Source: JBJXGE01 sp046154185
GTDB lineage: Bacteria > Planctomycetota > UBA8108 > UBA1146 > JAJFFE01
DNA length: 64,000 bases
Assembly: GCA_046154185.1 (NCBI GenBank)
Contig: JBJXGE010000049.1
Coordinates: 29,789 to 93,788, forward strand
Reading direction: 5' to 3'
How positions within the stretch are numbered: position 1 is the first letter of the stretch; each line of letters begins with the position of its first letter. The notes under the pieces are model-generated. The model was not told the DNA's origin. It saw only the letters and a program-made list of their open reading frames with translations, and ran no database searches. The position numbers and the translations under genes were made by a program. Shown here in pieces: positions 7,414 through 16,639 of this stretch.

Positions 7414-10155
7414 ATGCAAGAAAGCTCGCTGGGTGCGCGGCGCCGTGCCGTGGTCGTCATCGCGATGATCTGCGCGCTCGCAGGTATTTCGCTGCGGTCC
7501 GCCGCGGCGCAGACTCCGGAGACTCCTCCGCCTGCGAAGCCCGCCGTGCCGCCGAGTCCGATCGAGGCGTGGCTCATGGCCGGGCCGGTGGATTTTCCGA
7601 TGCCAGCTTTCGCCGAGGAGAAACGCAAGCGGCTCGAACTCAAGGCGCTCTTGGATGTGACGCCGCTCGATTTCAAGAAACTGTGGCCGGAAGCCGGCAA
7701 GTCGCTGACCTTGCCGGCCTCCGCGCCGCTCGTTTGGGCGGAATTGGCCGCGCCCGGCGGCACGCTGACGTTCACGCCGACGCCCGCTCCGGCGGGCGGA
7801 AACGGTACGCCGGAAATCGTGTTGCTCGCGACGTATCTCGAGTCCGACCTCTTCGCCAAGCGCACGCTTGTCGTGAAGTCGGGTCATCTCGTGCGCGCGT
7901 TTCTCGATGGCGAAGAAGTGCTGAAGAAGGAAATTGCCGCACCGCGCGCAGCCGCGAACGATCCGAAACCAGTCGAGGAGAAGCCGGCGGATGAGAAGCC
8001 CGCGGCGCAAGACGCGAGTGGCAAACTGAAACTGACACCCGGCAAACATCTGCTCGTGCTGCAAGCCATTTACGATCCGCAAGGCGCCGCCGAGTGGAAG
8101 GTCGAAGTCGAACTCAAGACCGAACCGGACGACGCTGGCGTCGCCGTGCGAGTGGGCACATCGACCCGACACCGCATGCGCGTCGGAGATCTCCTCGATA
8201 GCGCGTTCATCGCCGGTGTCGCGACCTCGCCAGATGGCGAAGCCGTGGCCATTCGCCTGCGACAGCCGGACGCGCCGGGCGATCAAGCCGTCGAGTGGAT
8301 CGAGCTGCGCGCGACCTCCACGGGGCAGCTACTGATGACGCTGCGTGGGGAAGGTGGCTTGAGCGGTTTCGCGTGGGCGCCCGAGGAAAGCGCGGCGCGT
8401 TACGGTTACGTGACGCGGAAAGAAGGTCGAGCGACTTTGTGGGTCGGCGACTTCGCCGCGGGCGGCATGAAACCGGTGCTCGAAGCGGTCGAACACTTCG
8501 GCGCCTTCGAGTGGTGCCCGGACGGCAAGAGCATCATCTACAGCGTCACGGATCCCGAGCCGCCGAACACAAAAGGCGTCAAGCGGCTCGATGGCTTGCA
8601 AGATCAATGGAGCTCGTGGCGCGATGAAAGCTATCTCTATCAGCTCGTCGTCGCCGACGGCACGCGCCGGCGTCTCACGGCCGGCGCGATCTCGACGACG
8701 CTGCAAGATGTAAGCCCCGACAGCTCTCGACTTCTGTTCACGCGCACGATCTTCGACGCCGTGCGCCCGTATGAGCACGACGAGTTGTACGAACTCGAGT
8801 TCGCGACGCTGGTCGCGCGCAAAATTGCGACGCTCTCGGCGCTCAAGGCCGTGAGCTACGACCCGAGCGGTGAACGCGCGCTCGTACTCGCCGGACCTTC
8901 GGAGTTTGGCGGCAAAGGGTTGAATCTTGCGAGTGCCGAGCAGATACCCAACGACTATGAGTCGGAGGCCTATGTGCTCGAACTCGCGACTGGCGCCGCG
9001 GAATCGTGGTCGCGAGAATTCGCGCCGTCGATCGACGACGCGGTGTGGTCGCAGGTAGACGGCAATATTTATCTGCGCGCGACCGACGGCGATCGCGTGC
9101 GACTTTATCGCTACGACGTCGATCGCCGTGAGTACACGGTGATTCCAAGCGGCGTCGAAGTCGTCGACGGCATGAGCCTCGCGCGCCACGCGCTCGAGCT
9201 CGTTTTCTACGGCTCGTCGCCATTTCTGAACCCGCGCGTGCTCGCGCAGGACCTCGAGGCGCTCGAGCAGCCGCGCCTGATTACCGCGCCCGAAGCGGAT
9301 CGCTACCGACACATCATCCCGGGCACGCATAAGGATTGGGCGGTCGACCTCAAAGACGGACTCCGCATGACTGCGAGCATTTACTTCCCGCCGGGCTTCG
9401 ACGCGGCGCGGAAGTACCCGCTCATCGTTTTCTACTACGGTGGCACGTTTCCCACGACGCGCGTCTTCGGCGGCCGCTACCCGCGCGAGTTATGGGTGGC
9501 GCACGGATACGTCGTGCTGACGCTCGAGCCGCGCGGCGCCATCGGTTTTGGCCAAGACTTCGCGGCGCAACACGTCAACAACTGGGGTCGCACCGTCGCG
9601 GGCGAGATCATCGAGAGCACGGAGAAGTTCCTCGCGACGCACGACTACGTGGATGCGAAACGCGTCGGCTGCATCGGCGCGTCGTACGGCGGGTTCATGA
9701 CCATGCTGCTCACGACGAAGACCGATTTGTTTGCAGGCGCGATCTCGCACGCCGGAATCAGTTCGCTTGCGAGTTATTGGGGCGAAGGGTGGTGGGGTTT
9801 CCAGTACAGCGCGATCGCCAGCGCGAATAGTTTTCCGTGGAACGCGCGCGACTTGTACATCGAACAAAGTGCGCTCTTTCACGCCGACAAGATTCGTACG
9901 CCGCTCCTACTCCTCCACGGCACGGGCGACACGAACGTGCCGAAAGGCGAGAGCGATCAACTTTACGCGGCGCTCAAGTTGCTCGAGCGGCCGGTCGAAT
10001 ACGTGCAGTTCCTGGGGGACAACCACTGGATTCTCGACTACCCGAAGCGCGTCCTCTTCATTCAAACAATCATCGCCTGGTTCGATCGCCACTTAAAAGG
10101 CGACGACGGCTATTGGCGGCACTTGCACCCGGAAGCGGGTGAAGAGGAGCAGTGA
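7414..10155 (+). CDS. Secreted S9-family (prolyl oligopeptidase-type) serine peptidase
   Basis: 913 residues from the ATG at 7414. AAAGGG 7 bases upstream supports this start over an in-frame TTG at 7393. A signal peptide ends near residue 33 (RSAAAQ). An Ala/Pro/Lys-rich region and a beta-propeller (WAPEES, WCPDGKSIIYSVTDPEPP, SPDSSRLLFTR) lead to a C-terminal alpha/beta-hydrolase domain. The triad is S757 in GASYGGFMT, D839 in HGTGDTNVP and H871 in GDNHWI. Such enzymes cleave short peptides after Pro, Ala or other residues in the periplasm. It lies 49 bases after the lipoprotein and probably belongs to the same operon. Confidence 0.9.
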   Translation: MQESSLGARRRAVVVIAMICALAGISLRSAAAQTPETPPPAKPAVPPSPIEAWLMAGPVDFPMPAFAEEKRKRLELKALLDVTPLDFKKLWPEAGKSLTLPASAPLVWAELAAPGGTLTFTPTPAPAGGNGTPEIVLLATYLESDLFAKRTLVVKSGHLVRAFLDGEEVLKKEIAAPRAAANDPKPVEEKPADEKPAAQDASGKLKLTPGKHLLVLQAIYDPQGAAEWKVEVELKTEPDDAGVAVRVGTSTRHRMRVGDLLDSAFIAGVATSPDGEAVAIRLRQPDAPGDQAVEWIELRATSTGQLLMTLRGEGGLSGFAWAPEESAARYGYVTRKEGRATLWVGDFAAGGMKPVLEAVEHFGAFEWCPDGKSIIYSVTDPEPPNTKGVKRLDGLQDQWSSWRDESYLYQLVVADGTRRRLTAGAISTTLQDVSPDSSRLLFTRTIFDAVRPYEHDELYELEFATLVARKIATLSALKAVSYDPSGERALVLAGPSEFGGKGLNLASAEQIPNDYESEAYVLELATGAAESWSREFAPSIDDAVWSQVDGNIYLRATDGDRVRLYRYDVDRREYTVIPSGVEVVDGMSLARHALELVFYGSSPFLNPRVLAQDLEALEQPRLITAPEADRYRHIIPGTHKDWAVDLKDGLRMTASIYFPPGFDAARKYPLIVFYYGGTFPTTRVFGGRYPRELWVAHGYVVLTLEPRGAIGFGQDFAAQHVNNWGRTVAGEIIESTEKFLATHDYVDAKRVGCIGASYGGFMTMLLTTKTDLFAGAISHAGISSLASYWGEGWWGFQYSAIASANSFPWNARDLYIEQSALFHADKIRTPLLLLHGTGDTNVPKGESDQLYAALKLLERPVEYVQFLGDNHWILDYPKRVLFIQTIIAWFDRHLKGDDGYWRHLHPEAGEEEQ

Positions 10156-10159
10156 GACT

Positions 10160-10564
10160 ATGCGTTGGACCTGGGTTTTGTTTTCCTTTAGTGGCCGAAT
10201 ATCGCGGAAGTGGTACTGGATTGGATGGCTGTTGAATATGGCAACGTGGATGGGGTTGGGCGTCTTGCTAGTGCTGCTGGGCGAAGGCTCAACAGGCTTC
10301 GACAGGGTGAAATCGACGAAGTCTCTCGGTGTCGTGGTCTTCCTTGTTTTGGGCGGTGCAGCGGTGTGGTCGAGTCTCGCGGTGCAGGCGAAGCGATGGC
10401 ACGATCTGAATCAGTCCGCCTGGTGCATTCTCATAAACGCGATCCCGTACCTCGGTGGACTTGCCTCGTTCGTGATACAGGGTTTTGTCCCCGGCACAAA
10501 GGGCCGCAATCGCTTTGGCAAGGATCCGCTGCAAACAGCGCAGGATTGGGCGGCACAGTTCTGA
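10160..10564 (+). CDS. DUF805-family inner-membrane protein
   Basis: 134 residues from the ATG at 10160, four bases after the peptidase stop, with GAGGAG inside the end of that gene. A GTG at 10139 is in frame but would overlap. The pattern is typical of DUF805 (YhaH-like): an N-terminal FSFSGRISRKWYW motif, two to three membrane helices, the AKRWHDLNQSAW signature, another helix and a C-terminal PGTKGRNRFGKDP segment. It acts in the cytoplasmic membrane; the biochemical role of the family is unknown. It is the last gene of the operon and is convergent with the next gene. Confidence 0.88.
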   Translation: MRWTWVLFSFSGRISRKWYWIGWLLNMATWMGLGVLLVLLGEGSTGFDRVKSTKSLGVVVFLVLGGAAVWSSLAVQAKRWHDLNQSAWCILINAIPYLGGLASFVIQGFVPGTKGRNRFGKDPLQTAQDWAAQF

Positions 10565-10576
10565 AAAATCGTCGCC

Positions 10577-11365
10577 TCACGGCTTGCGAAGGAATCGCTG
10601 CGCCGGCTCCGGCACGGTGATCGGCGCGACCTTGCCGATTTCGCTGATGAGATAGGCGCTTCGCACGACGAGATGCTCTTGCTCGTCGAGGCGTTTCTTG
10701 TCGCCGTGGTCGCCGGTCAATCCGACGGCAAGCAGCACGACAATTTCGCGCGGCTCGCCGGTGCCGGTGTCGATGCTCACGAGCGTGCGACCCTCGACGC
10801 GCGTGCCGTCGATGCGCGCGAGAAACTTCGGGATATCTTCGCCGGGTCCCGCAAGCGCGCGCGACTGGACGACGCGCTCCCAATACTTGGTCGCGACGCG
10901 CTTAGCGAGTGCCACCGAAACTTCCGTCAGTGGCGGATTTTTCGCAGCGATTTCATGCCCCGTCTCGCGCGCTGCTTCTGCCAAAATCGCCTCCGGGCTC
11001 GGCATCAACATCGCGACATACTTGCCGACGTAATGCGATTCGATGCTCTGCCAACCGTGGAGCCCGCGCAGCGCGCCGCGCTCGCCGAGGCGATAAAGCT
11101 CGAGATCTGGGATCGCGAGCAGCTCGTCGTACACGCGCGCGTTTTGCGCCTGGAGAAACGCGACGAAATCGATTGCGTGATCAGCGGAATCGGAGAGCCC
11201 GATATCGCAGCGCCATTCGAACGCATAGTTTTTTTGTTTGCCGATCGCCGCGCGCGCCGCGGCGAGCAACTGTTGCGCGCGCGACGGCTCTTCTGGTCGG
11301 CTCGCGCAGAGCAGCAGAGTCAGCGCGCAGCCCGCGATTGTTAGCGTGACAGTCATTCGTCGCAT
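10577..11365 (-). CDS. Exported hypothetical protein, possible lipoprotein
   Basis: 262 residues that I do not recognise. The N-terminus (MRRMTVTLTIAGC then LTLLLCAS) is a signal sequence with a possible lipobox at the second Cys, C20. The body alternates beta strands and helices: a central FEWRCDIGLSDSADH strand, a GWQSIESHYVGKYVAML segment and a repeated acidic/basic C-terminal part ending VPEPAQRFLRKP. The pattern of a small exported protein with amphipathic strands is compatible with LolA-like or DUF-type lipid carriers, but no family motif is clear. It ends 12 bases from the DUF805 gene, convergently, and starts downstream of the MFS gene on the same strand. Confidence 0.6.
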   Translation of the reverse strand: MRRMTVTLTIAGCALTLLLCASRPEEPSRAQQLLAAARAAIGKQKNYAFEWRCDIGLSDSADHAIDFVAFLQAQNARVYDELLAIPDLELYRLGERGALRGLHGWQSIESHYVGKYVAMLMPSPEAILAEAARETGHEIAAKNPPLTEVSVALAKRVATKYWERVVQSRALAGPGEDIPKFLARIDGTRVEGRTLVSIDTGTGEPREIVVLLAVGLTGDHGDKKRLDEQEHLVVRSAYLISEIGKVAPITVPEPAQRFLRKP

Positions 11366-11417
11366 GGCGCGGAGTATACGCGCCCCGATCGCGAGTGTCA
11401 GCTCGCGGCGGGACCCA

Positions 11418-12611
11418 CTACTTCGCGGGCAGTGCCCGCGCGACCAGCGCCGCCAGGAAACTCGCGCCCGCGCCGAGGTAGAGTCCCGCTTGGCCGTTCG
11501 GGATGCCGGCCGTGGCGCTCACGAACAACACGACTTGAAACGCGACCAATTGGACGCTGCGCGAGATATTGTAAAAACCCGACGATGCCGTGCCGCGCAC
11601 GCGCGCCGGGAACAGGTCCGCGAACAGCGCGCCGAAGCACGACCAATTGCCGGAACCGAGACCGACGACCGCGATGACGCCGACAAAGAGCGCGAGCGTT
11701 TGCGAAAGCGCGTGAAACCCCAGCGCAATTCCGAGCGTACCCGCGGCATAGGCGAACGCGTAGGTCGCAAACACGGCGCGTCGCGAGAAGCGGTCCGCGA
11801 AATATCCGAACGAGAGATTGCCGATGAGATGTCCGCACGAGATCACCCACTGGATGTGCGTGATCTCGCGCAGACTTTGCCCGAGGCTCGTGGCGAGATA
11901 CGAGTAGAGAAAATTGTACGTGCACCAGAAGCCGGCCATATTCAGCGTGAGAAGCGCGAATACGACGACCGACGATCGCAGGAGCGGCGGGCGTACGAGC
12001 TCGAGCGCTGACGTAGTCGGGCGCGGCGCGTCGTCGGCAGTCGCGTTGCGCGTTTCCGGAATCAAGAACCAAGCGAACGGCGTCAACAAGATGGCGCTGC
12101 TCGCGACACAGAAGCAACCGCGCCAACCGATGTGCTCAGAGGCGTAGCCGCTGAGGAGCGCGCCGAGCGCCATCGCGACGGGACTGCCGGCTTGCAAGAT
12201 GCCGGCCGCGCGTCCCCGCATGCGAGCCGGCACGCTTTCGGCGACGATCGCGTGGCCGACACCCCACTCGCCGCCGACCCCGAGTCCCGTAAAGATGCGC
12301 GCCAAGAGCAGCGACCAATAGTCGGTCGCGCATGCCGTGAGTAAGCTGCCGAGCGAGTACGAGGCGACCGCCAGCACGAACGCGGGTCGGCGACCGACGC
12401 GATCCGCGAATCGTCCGATCGCAACGCCGCCGACTCCGGTGGCGGCGAGACTCAATCCGCTGATCCACGAGTAGTCGCTCTCGCTGATCGCGATGTCGAC
12501 GCCGATCAACGATTTCAGCATCGGAAAGAGAATCAGCGCCTGAAAGTCGAGCACCCAGCCGAGCCAACAGACGAGAAGGAGCCGCCAGCGACCTTCGCGC
12601 AAGATCTCCAT
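11418..12611 (-). CDS. MFS transporter, metabolite:proton symporter type
   Basis: 397 residues with about 12 membrane helices. The loop 2-3 motif GRFADRVGRRP and the loop 8-9 copy GYFADRFSRRA are major facilitator signatures. LGVGGEWGVGHAIVAE in helix 4 and RGRAAGILQAG resemble sugar, aromatic-acid or dicarboxylate:H+ symporters. TAGGAG lies 12 bases before the ATG. It acts in the cytoplasmic membrane. The substrate is not evident, and neighbours do not suggest one. Confidence 0.88.
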   Translation of the reverse strand: MEILREGRWRLLLVCWLGWVLDFQALILFPMLKSLIGVDIAISESDYSWISGLSLAATGVGGVAIGRFADRVGRRPAFVLAVASYSLGSLLTACATDYWSLLLARIFTGLGVGGEWGVGHAIVAESVPARMRGRAAGILQAGSPVAMALGALLSGYASEHIGWRGCFCVASSAILLTPFAWFLIPETRNATADDAPRPTTSALELVRPPLLRSSVVVFALLTLNMAGFWCTYNFLYSYLATSLGQSLREITHIQWVISCGHLIGNLSFGYFADRFSRRAVFATYAFAYAAGTLGIALGFHALSQTLALFVGVIAVVGLGSGNWSCFGALFADLFPARVRGTASSGFYNISRSVQLVAFQVVLFVSATAGIPNGQAGLYLGAGASFLAALVARALPAK

Positions 12612-12839
12612 TTCGAAAATTCGCTCCTAGAAGAACTTTGCGCGCGGCGGTCTGCGTCAGCCGGTGAGCACGCCGGGAGACGCTAACGGAAAATTCGCTC
12701 GGTGAGCAAGATATCGGGACAAGTCGCGCGCCGGTCGGGGCGGCGTGACTTCCCGGCCTTGTCATCGGGGCCGTGCCGGGCAATAACGGGGCCGGTCGGT
12801 GGCGCCGCGTTTCAAATCACCAGATGAAGGGAGTTGCGC

Positions 12840-13571
12840 TTGCTCACTCGACGGCAACTTTTCGCGGGAACGATCGGCGGCGCGCTCGCATTCTCGTGTG
12901 ACGCCCGCACGACAGCCATGAGCGGGACGGCAAGACACATCGTGTTGGTCGGTGATTCCATCTTCGACAACAAGCGCTACGTGTACGACCAACCGAGCGT
13001 CATCGAACAGTTGCGCGCGAAGTTGCCGAGCGATTCGAAGGCGACGCAGTTGGCGGTCGATGGAGATGTGACGACGGACGTGGCGCGGCAGCTCGCGAAG
13101 TTGCCGAAAGACGCGACGCACATTGTCGTGAGTGTCGGCGGCAACGATGCGCTCAAACAATCAGGAGTCTTGACGAGACCCGCGAAGAACGCGGCGGAGG
13201 TGTTTCTGGATCTGGCCGGGATTCAGGAGGAGTTCGACCAGAACTATCGTCGCATGCTCGACGCGGTCGTCGGCACGGGGTTGCCGACCATGGTCTGCAC
13301 GATCTACGATCCGAACTACTCCGAAGTCGAAAGGCAGCGCATCGCGATCGCGGCGCTCTCGATTTTCAATGACCGCATCACGCGCGCGGCGGCGCGGCAA
13401 GGCGTGCCGCTCATCGACTTGCGGCTGCTCTTCGATTCACCGAACGACTACGCCAATCCCATCGAGCCATCGCCCACCGGCGGCGCCAAGATTGTCGCGC
13501 AGATCCTCGCCATCACTGAGTCGCACGACTTCTCGCAGCGACGGACCTCGATCTACGCTGGTCGCGGATAG
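12840..13571 (+). CDS. SGNH/GDSL-type hydrolase with twin-arginine signal
   Basis: 243 residues from a TTG at 12840, with AAGGGAG 6 bases upstream; another TTG at 12834 abuts that site and is less likely. The N-terminus TRRQLFAGTIGG is a twin-arginine export signal, followed by SCDA, a possible lipid anchor. Block I is VLVGDSIFDN (catalytic Ser) and block III VSVGGNDA (oxyanion Asn). In the usual block V position the sequence is NPIEPSPTGGAKI: the expected DxxH His is absent and a Glu-Pro-Ser replaces it, so either a variant dyad is used or activity is altered. Probable role: exported esterase or deacetylase. It is divergent from the MFS gene and convergent with the glycosylase. Confidence 0.75.
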   Translation: MLTRRQLFAGTIGGALAFSCDARTTAMSGTARHIVLVGDSIFDNKRYVYDQPSVIEQLRAKLPSDSKATQLAVDGDVTTDVARQLAKLPKDATHIVVSVGGNDALKQSGVLTRPAKNAAEVFLDLAGIQEEFDQNYRRMLDAVVGTGLPTMVCTIYDPNYSEVERQRIAIAALSIFNDRITRAAARQGVPLIDLRLLFDSPNDYANPIEPSPTGGAKIVAQILAITESHDFSQRRTSIYAGRG

Positions 13572-13590
13572 TCAGACGACGCTCAGTGCG

Positions 13591-14493
13591 TCATTGTCCT
13601 CGCAGCGCTTCCCACTCTTCAATCGTCCGCGGCCAGTCGTCGTGGAGGAGCTGCGACAATGCGCGGTCCTTGAGCAGCACGCCCTGCGTTTGGCACGTGG
13701 CACAGTAGTTGGTTTCATTGTCGGCGTGGACAATGCGCTGAATCGGCGCTGCGCACGCTGGGCAGGGTTCGCGATATTTACCGTGCACGGCCATCTCGGC
13801 GCGAAACGCAGTGACTTTGGTCGGGAAGCCGGCGCCGCAATTGCTGCGCAAGCGCTCGATCCATTCGGCGAGCACGTCGCGCGTCGCGTGAAAGAGACGC
13901 TCGACCTCGTCGTCCGCGAGCGACGACGTGCGTTTCACCGGCGAAAGCCGTGCGCGATGCAGAATCTCATCCGAGTAAGCGTTGCCGATACCGCTGAGGA
14001 CGCTCGGGTCGGTGAGCGCGCGCTTCAAAGTGTGCGAACGTTCGAGAATCCGCGCACGAAACGCCGGCAACTCGGCGGTCAACATCTCCAGTCCGCTCGG
14101 ATCGTGGGTCGCGAGCGCTTCGCGCCCGCGCACGAAGTGCAGCGAAGCGCGGCGTTTCGATCCCGCTTCCGTCAAAACGAGCTGCCCGGATTCGAACGCG
14201 AAGACCGCCAACGTCACGCGGTTTCGCGCCACCTTCGTTTCGATCGATTTCCACGCGAGCCGTCCGGCAATCATCAAATGCAAAACCGCGAAGTAGTCGT
14301 CCTCGAAGCCGAACACGATGCGTTTTCCGAGTCGTTCAACCGCGACGACCGCTCGTCCTTCGCAAGCGCTGGGCGGCGGCTCGACGGTGCGCACAAGAAA
14401 TGCGTTGCGCGGCTCAAACCGCAAGAGGCGCTGGCCGCTGACGCGAGCCCGCAACGCCTCGATGTAGATCGTGAGATCCGGCAGCTCGGGCAT
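13591..14493 (-). CDS. Fpg/Nei-family DNA glycosylase/AP lyase
   Basis: 300 residues from the second of two adjacent Met codons, because the family needs Pro directly after the initiator (MPELPD). The N-terminal Pro is the Schiff-base nucleophile and E3 the general acid. HLMIAGRLAWK carries the conserved beta-clamp Lys region; a helix-two-turn-helix (SVLSGIGNAYSDEILHRARL) follows. The C-terminus is a four-Cys zinc finger (CPAC, then NYCATCQTQG) ending near a conserved Arg. It removes oxidised bases (8-oxoG, FapyG or oxidised pyrimidines) in base-excision repair. It starts 16 bases after the M3 peptidase stop and is probably cotranscribed with it. Confidence 0.9.
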   Translation of the reverse strand: MPELPDLTIYIEALRARVSGQRLLRFEPRNAFLVRTVEPPPSACEGRAVVAVERLGKRIVFGFEDDYFAVLHLMIAGRLAWKSIETKVARNRVTLAVFAFESGQLVLTEAGSKRRASLHFVRGREALATHDPSGLEMLTAELPAFRARILERSHTLKRALTDPSVLSGIGNAYSDEILHRARLSPVKRTSSLADDEVERLFHATRDVLAEWIERLRSNCGAGFPTKVTAFRAEMAVHGKYREPCPACAAPIQRIVHADNETNYCATCQTQGVLLKDRALSQLLHDDWPRTIEEWEALRGQ

Positions 14494-14509
14494 CACGCGC
14501 GGCGCCGGC

Positions 14510-16552
14510 TCATTCGTCGGAATTCAACCAGTGCTTCCACGCCTCTTCGTTGAACGGACGGCCGAGAAAGTCCGCGACCAACGCGGCTGCTGGCTTCGAG
14601 CCGCCTGGCGCGAGCACGGACTTGCGGTAGCGCGTCGCCACGGTGGTCGCGAGCAGATCGTTGTTATCGAATTTCGAGAACAGGTCCTTCGCGATCACGA
14701 GCGACCACATGTAGGTGTAGTACACGGCCGAATACCCATCGAGGTGGCCAAACGCGCACTGCATGTGCGTGCCGTCCACGAACGGGTAAGGCTGATACCT
14801 TTTCACCAACGTGGCGATGAGTGTGGTTGTGTCTATCAGCGCGGGATCGGCGTTGTAGCAGCCGAGCGATAGACCCGCATAGACCATCTGACGGCGCACC
14901 TGGAGCCCCTTGCCAAAATCATTCGCGCGATTCATCTGCTTTACGAGCGCGGCGGGAATCGGCTCGCCCGTTTCAAAGTGCTTAGCAAACGTGGCGAGTA
15001 CGGCCGGGTTCCGTGTCCATTCCTCGAGCATCTGCGACGGCGCTTCGACGAAGTCTTGCTCCGTGCGAATCCCGCCGACGCCGACCCAATGCTGACCCCC
15101 CGCGAACATCGTGTGCAGCAAGTGACCGAACTCGTGGAAGAACGTCGTGACTTCGCTATGTTCCATGAGGCCGGCATCGCCCGCCTCGCCGCCCGGGAAG
15201 TTGCAGACGAGCGCCGCTTCCGGAATCTGCTTGCCCGTGACGCCAGTGCGAATATCGAACTGCGCCGCGTGACTGTATTTGTTGTCGCGCGGATGCATGT
15301 CGAGATAGAAGCGCCCCGTGAGCTTGCCGCCCTCCCAGAGCTCGTAGCACTCGACCGACGGATGCCACACCGACGCGTTCGCAACCCGCCGGAACTCGAC
15401 CCCGAATAACTTTGCGCTGATATCGAGCACGCCCTGCTTCACGGATGCATACGGAAAGTAGGGCCGCACGGACTGGGCGTCGAAGTTGTAGTTTGAGCGC
15501 CGCAACAATTCCGAGTAATAGTTGCTTTCCCACATTTTGACGGCTGTCGCCCCCGGCACGTCGAGCTGCTTGCGTGCGAGCAGTTGTTTGTACTCACGCG
15601 CCTGGCGCTCGCCCGATGCCGCGACGACGCGGTCGATGAAGGCCTGCGCGTTCTTTGCGCTGCCCACCATTTTGTCCGCCGTGATCGTGTCAGCCCAGTT
15701 CGTGAACCCGACAAGCTTCGACAGCTCATAGCGCTTTTGCCGCATCTGATCGAGCACGTCGATGTTGGCCGGAAACGCGCGGTTGTTGTACTCCAGGTAC
15801 ATGCGCCGACGCAGGTCCTCGTTCTTGGCATAGCTGAAAACGGGGATCGCATCGGGGTAATCCATCGTCAGCGTGATGGTTCCATCCGCAGCGGGCGCGT
15901 GGCGCGCGATATAGTCCGCGGGCAGTCCGTCCAACTCCGCGACGCTAGCGACGGTCACGGTCCGCTTGTCACCGCGAATGTTGCGCGAAAACTGTTGGCC
16001 GATCTCGACGAGTTCGTCGCTCAGTTTCTTTATTCGCTCGCGCGTGGCGTCGTCTTTATCCACGCCCGCCAACCGGAAATCGCGCAGCGTCTTCGTGACG
16101 TAGTACTTGGTTTCTGGGTCCGCCTTCGAGATGTCGAGCGCCGAGAGCGCGTCGTAGACTTTGCGGTTCAGCGACAAGTCGGTCACGAACGCGGACAGGA
16201 CTTGGCTGGTCTTCTCGGCGGTCGAGCGCAGCGCCGCGTCCGGATGCACTTCTTGAATCAATTGGCATTCGGATCTGGCCATGTCGAGGAGCCGCAGCGC
16301 GTCGTCGTAAGGGACCAACGTGTTCTCGATCGAAGGCGGCGCTTTCGCCGCGAGCAGTTGGTCGATCTGCGCCTTGGCTTCCTGGAGACGCTTTTCCTGC
16401 CGTGCGTTGAATGCCACGGGGTCGGGCGCCGTCGCCCAGAACGGTTCGTTGATGGGTGTATCGGCCGCCGAACCCGCGGCGAAGCTCACGACCACGACGG
16501 CGAGCAGCAGCGACCGGCACGAGGCTCGAAGTAGGTGCATCTGATTCCTCAT
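14510..16552 (-). CDS. Exported M3-family zinc oligopeptidase (OpdA/thimet type)
   Basis: 680 residues with an N-terminal signal (MHLLRASCRSLLLAV... then FAAGSAADTP). The central zinc site is HEFGHLLH (H473, E474, H477) within TTFFHEFGH, with the downstream acidic ligand expected in FVEAPSQMLEEW. The long helical N-terminal half and the final YTYMWSLVIAKDLFSKF are typical of M3A peptidases. It hydrolyses short peptides, here outside the cytoplasm. GGAAGAA lies before the ATG. It follows the liv operon on the same strand after an 87-base gap and precedes the glycosylase. Confidence 0.9.
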   Translation of the reverse strand: MRNQMHLLRASCRSLLLAVVVVSFAAGSAADTPINEPFWATAPDPVAFNARQEKRLQEAKAQIDQLLAAKAPPSIENTLVPYDDALRLLDMARSECQLIQEVHPDAALRSTAEKTSQVLSAFVTDLSLNRKVYDALSALDISKADPETKYYVTKTLRDFRLAGVDKDDATRERIKKLSDELVEIGQQFSRNIRGDKRTVTVASVAELDGLPADYIARHAPAADGTITLTMDYPDAIPVFSYAKNEDLRRRMYLEYNNRAFPANIDVLDQMRQKRYELSKLVGFTNWADTITADKMVGSAKNAQAFIDRVVAASGERQAREYKQLLARKQLDVPGATAVKMWESNYYSELLRRSNYNFDAQSVRPYFPYASVKQGVLDISAKLFGVEFRRVANASVWHPSVECYELWEGGKLTGRFYLDMHPRDNKYSHAAQFDIRTGVTGKQIPEAALVCNFPGGEAGDAGLMEHSEVTTFFHEFGHLLHTMFAGGQHWVGVGGIRTEQDFVEAPSQMLEEWTRNPAVLATFAKHFETGEPIPAALVKQMNRANDFGKGLQVRRQMVYAGLSLGCYNADPALIDTTTLIATLVKRYQPYPFVDGTHMQCAFGHLDGYSAVYYTYMWSLVIAKDLFSKFDNNDLLATTVATRYRKSVLAPGGSKPAAALVADFLGRPFNEEAWKHWLNSDE

Positions 16553-16639
16553 TTCTTCCGGATGGTTTCGTCATTCTTACGGCGAGATTGTCCATGGTGC
16601 GTTCACACAAGAAAAGCCACGAAACAACCAAGAGTCGCT

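Noticed and set aside
13591..14493. Fpg/Nei glycosylase as a self-resistance gene against a DNA-cleaving enediyne
   Set aside because: It is separated from the cassette by the liv operon and the M3 peptidase, and such glycosylases are ordinary housekeeping genes.
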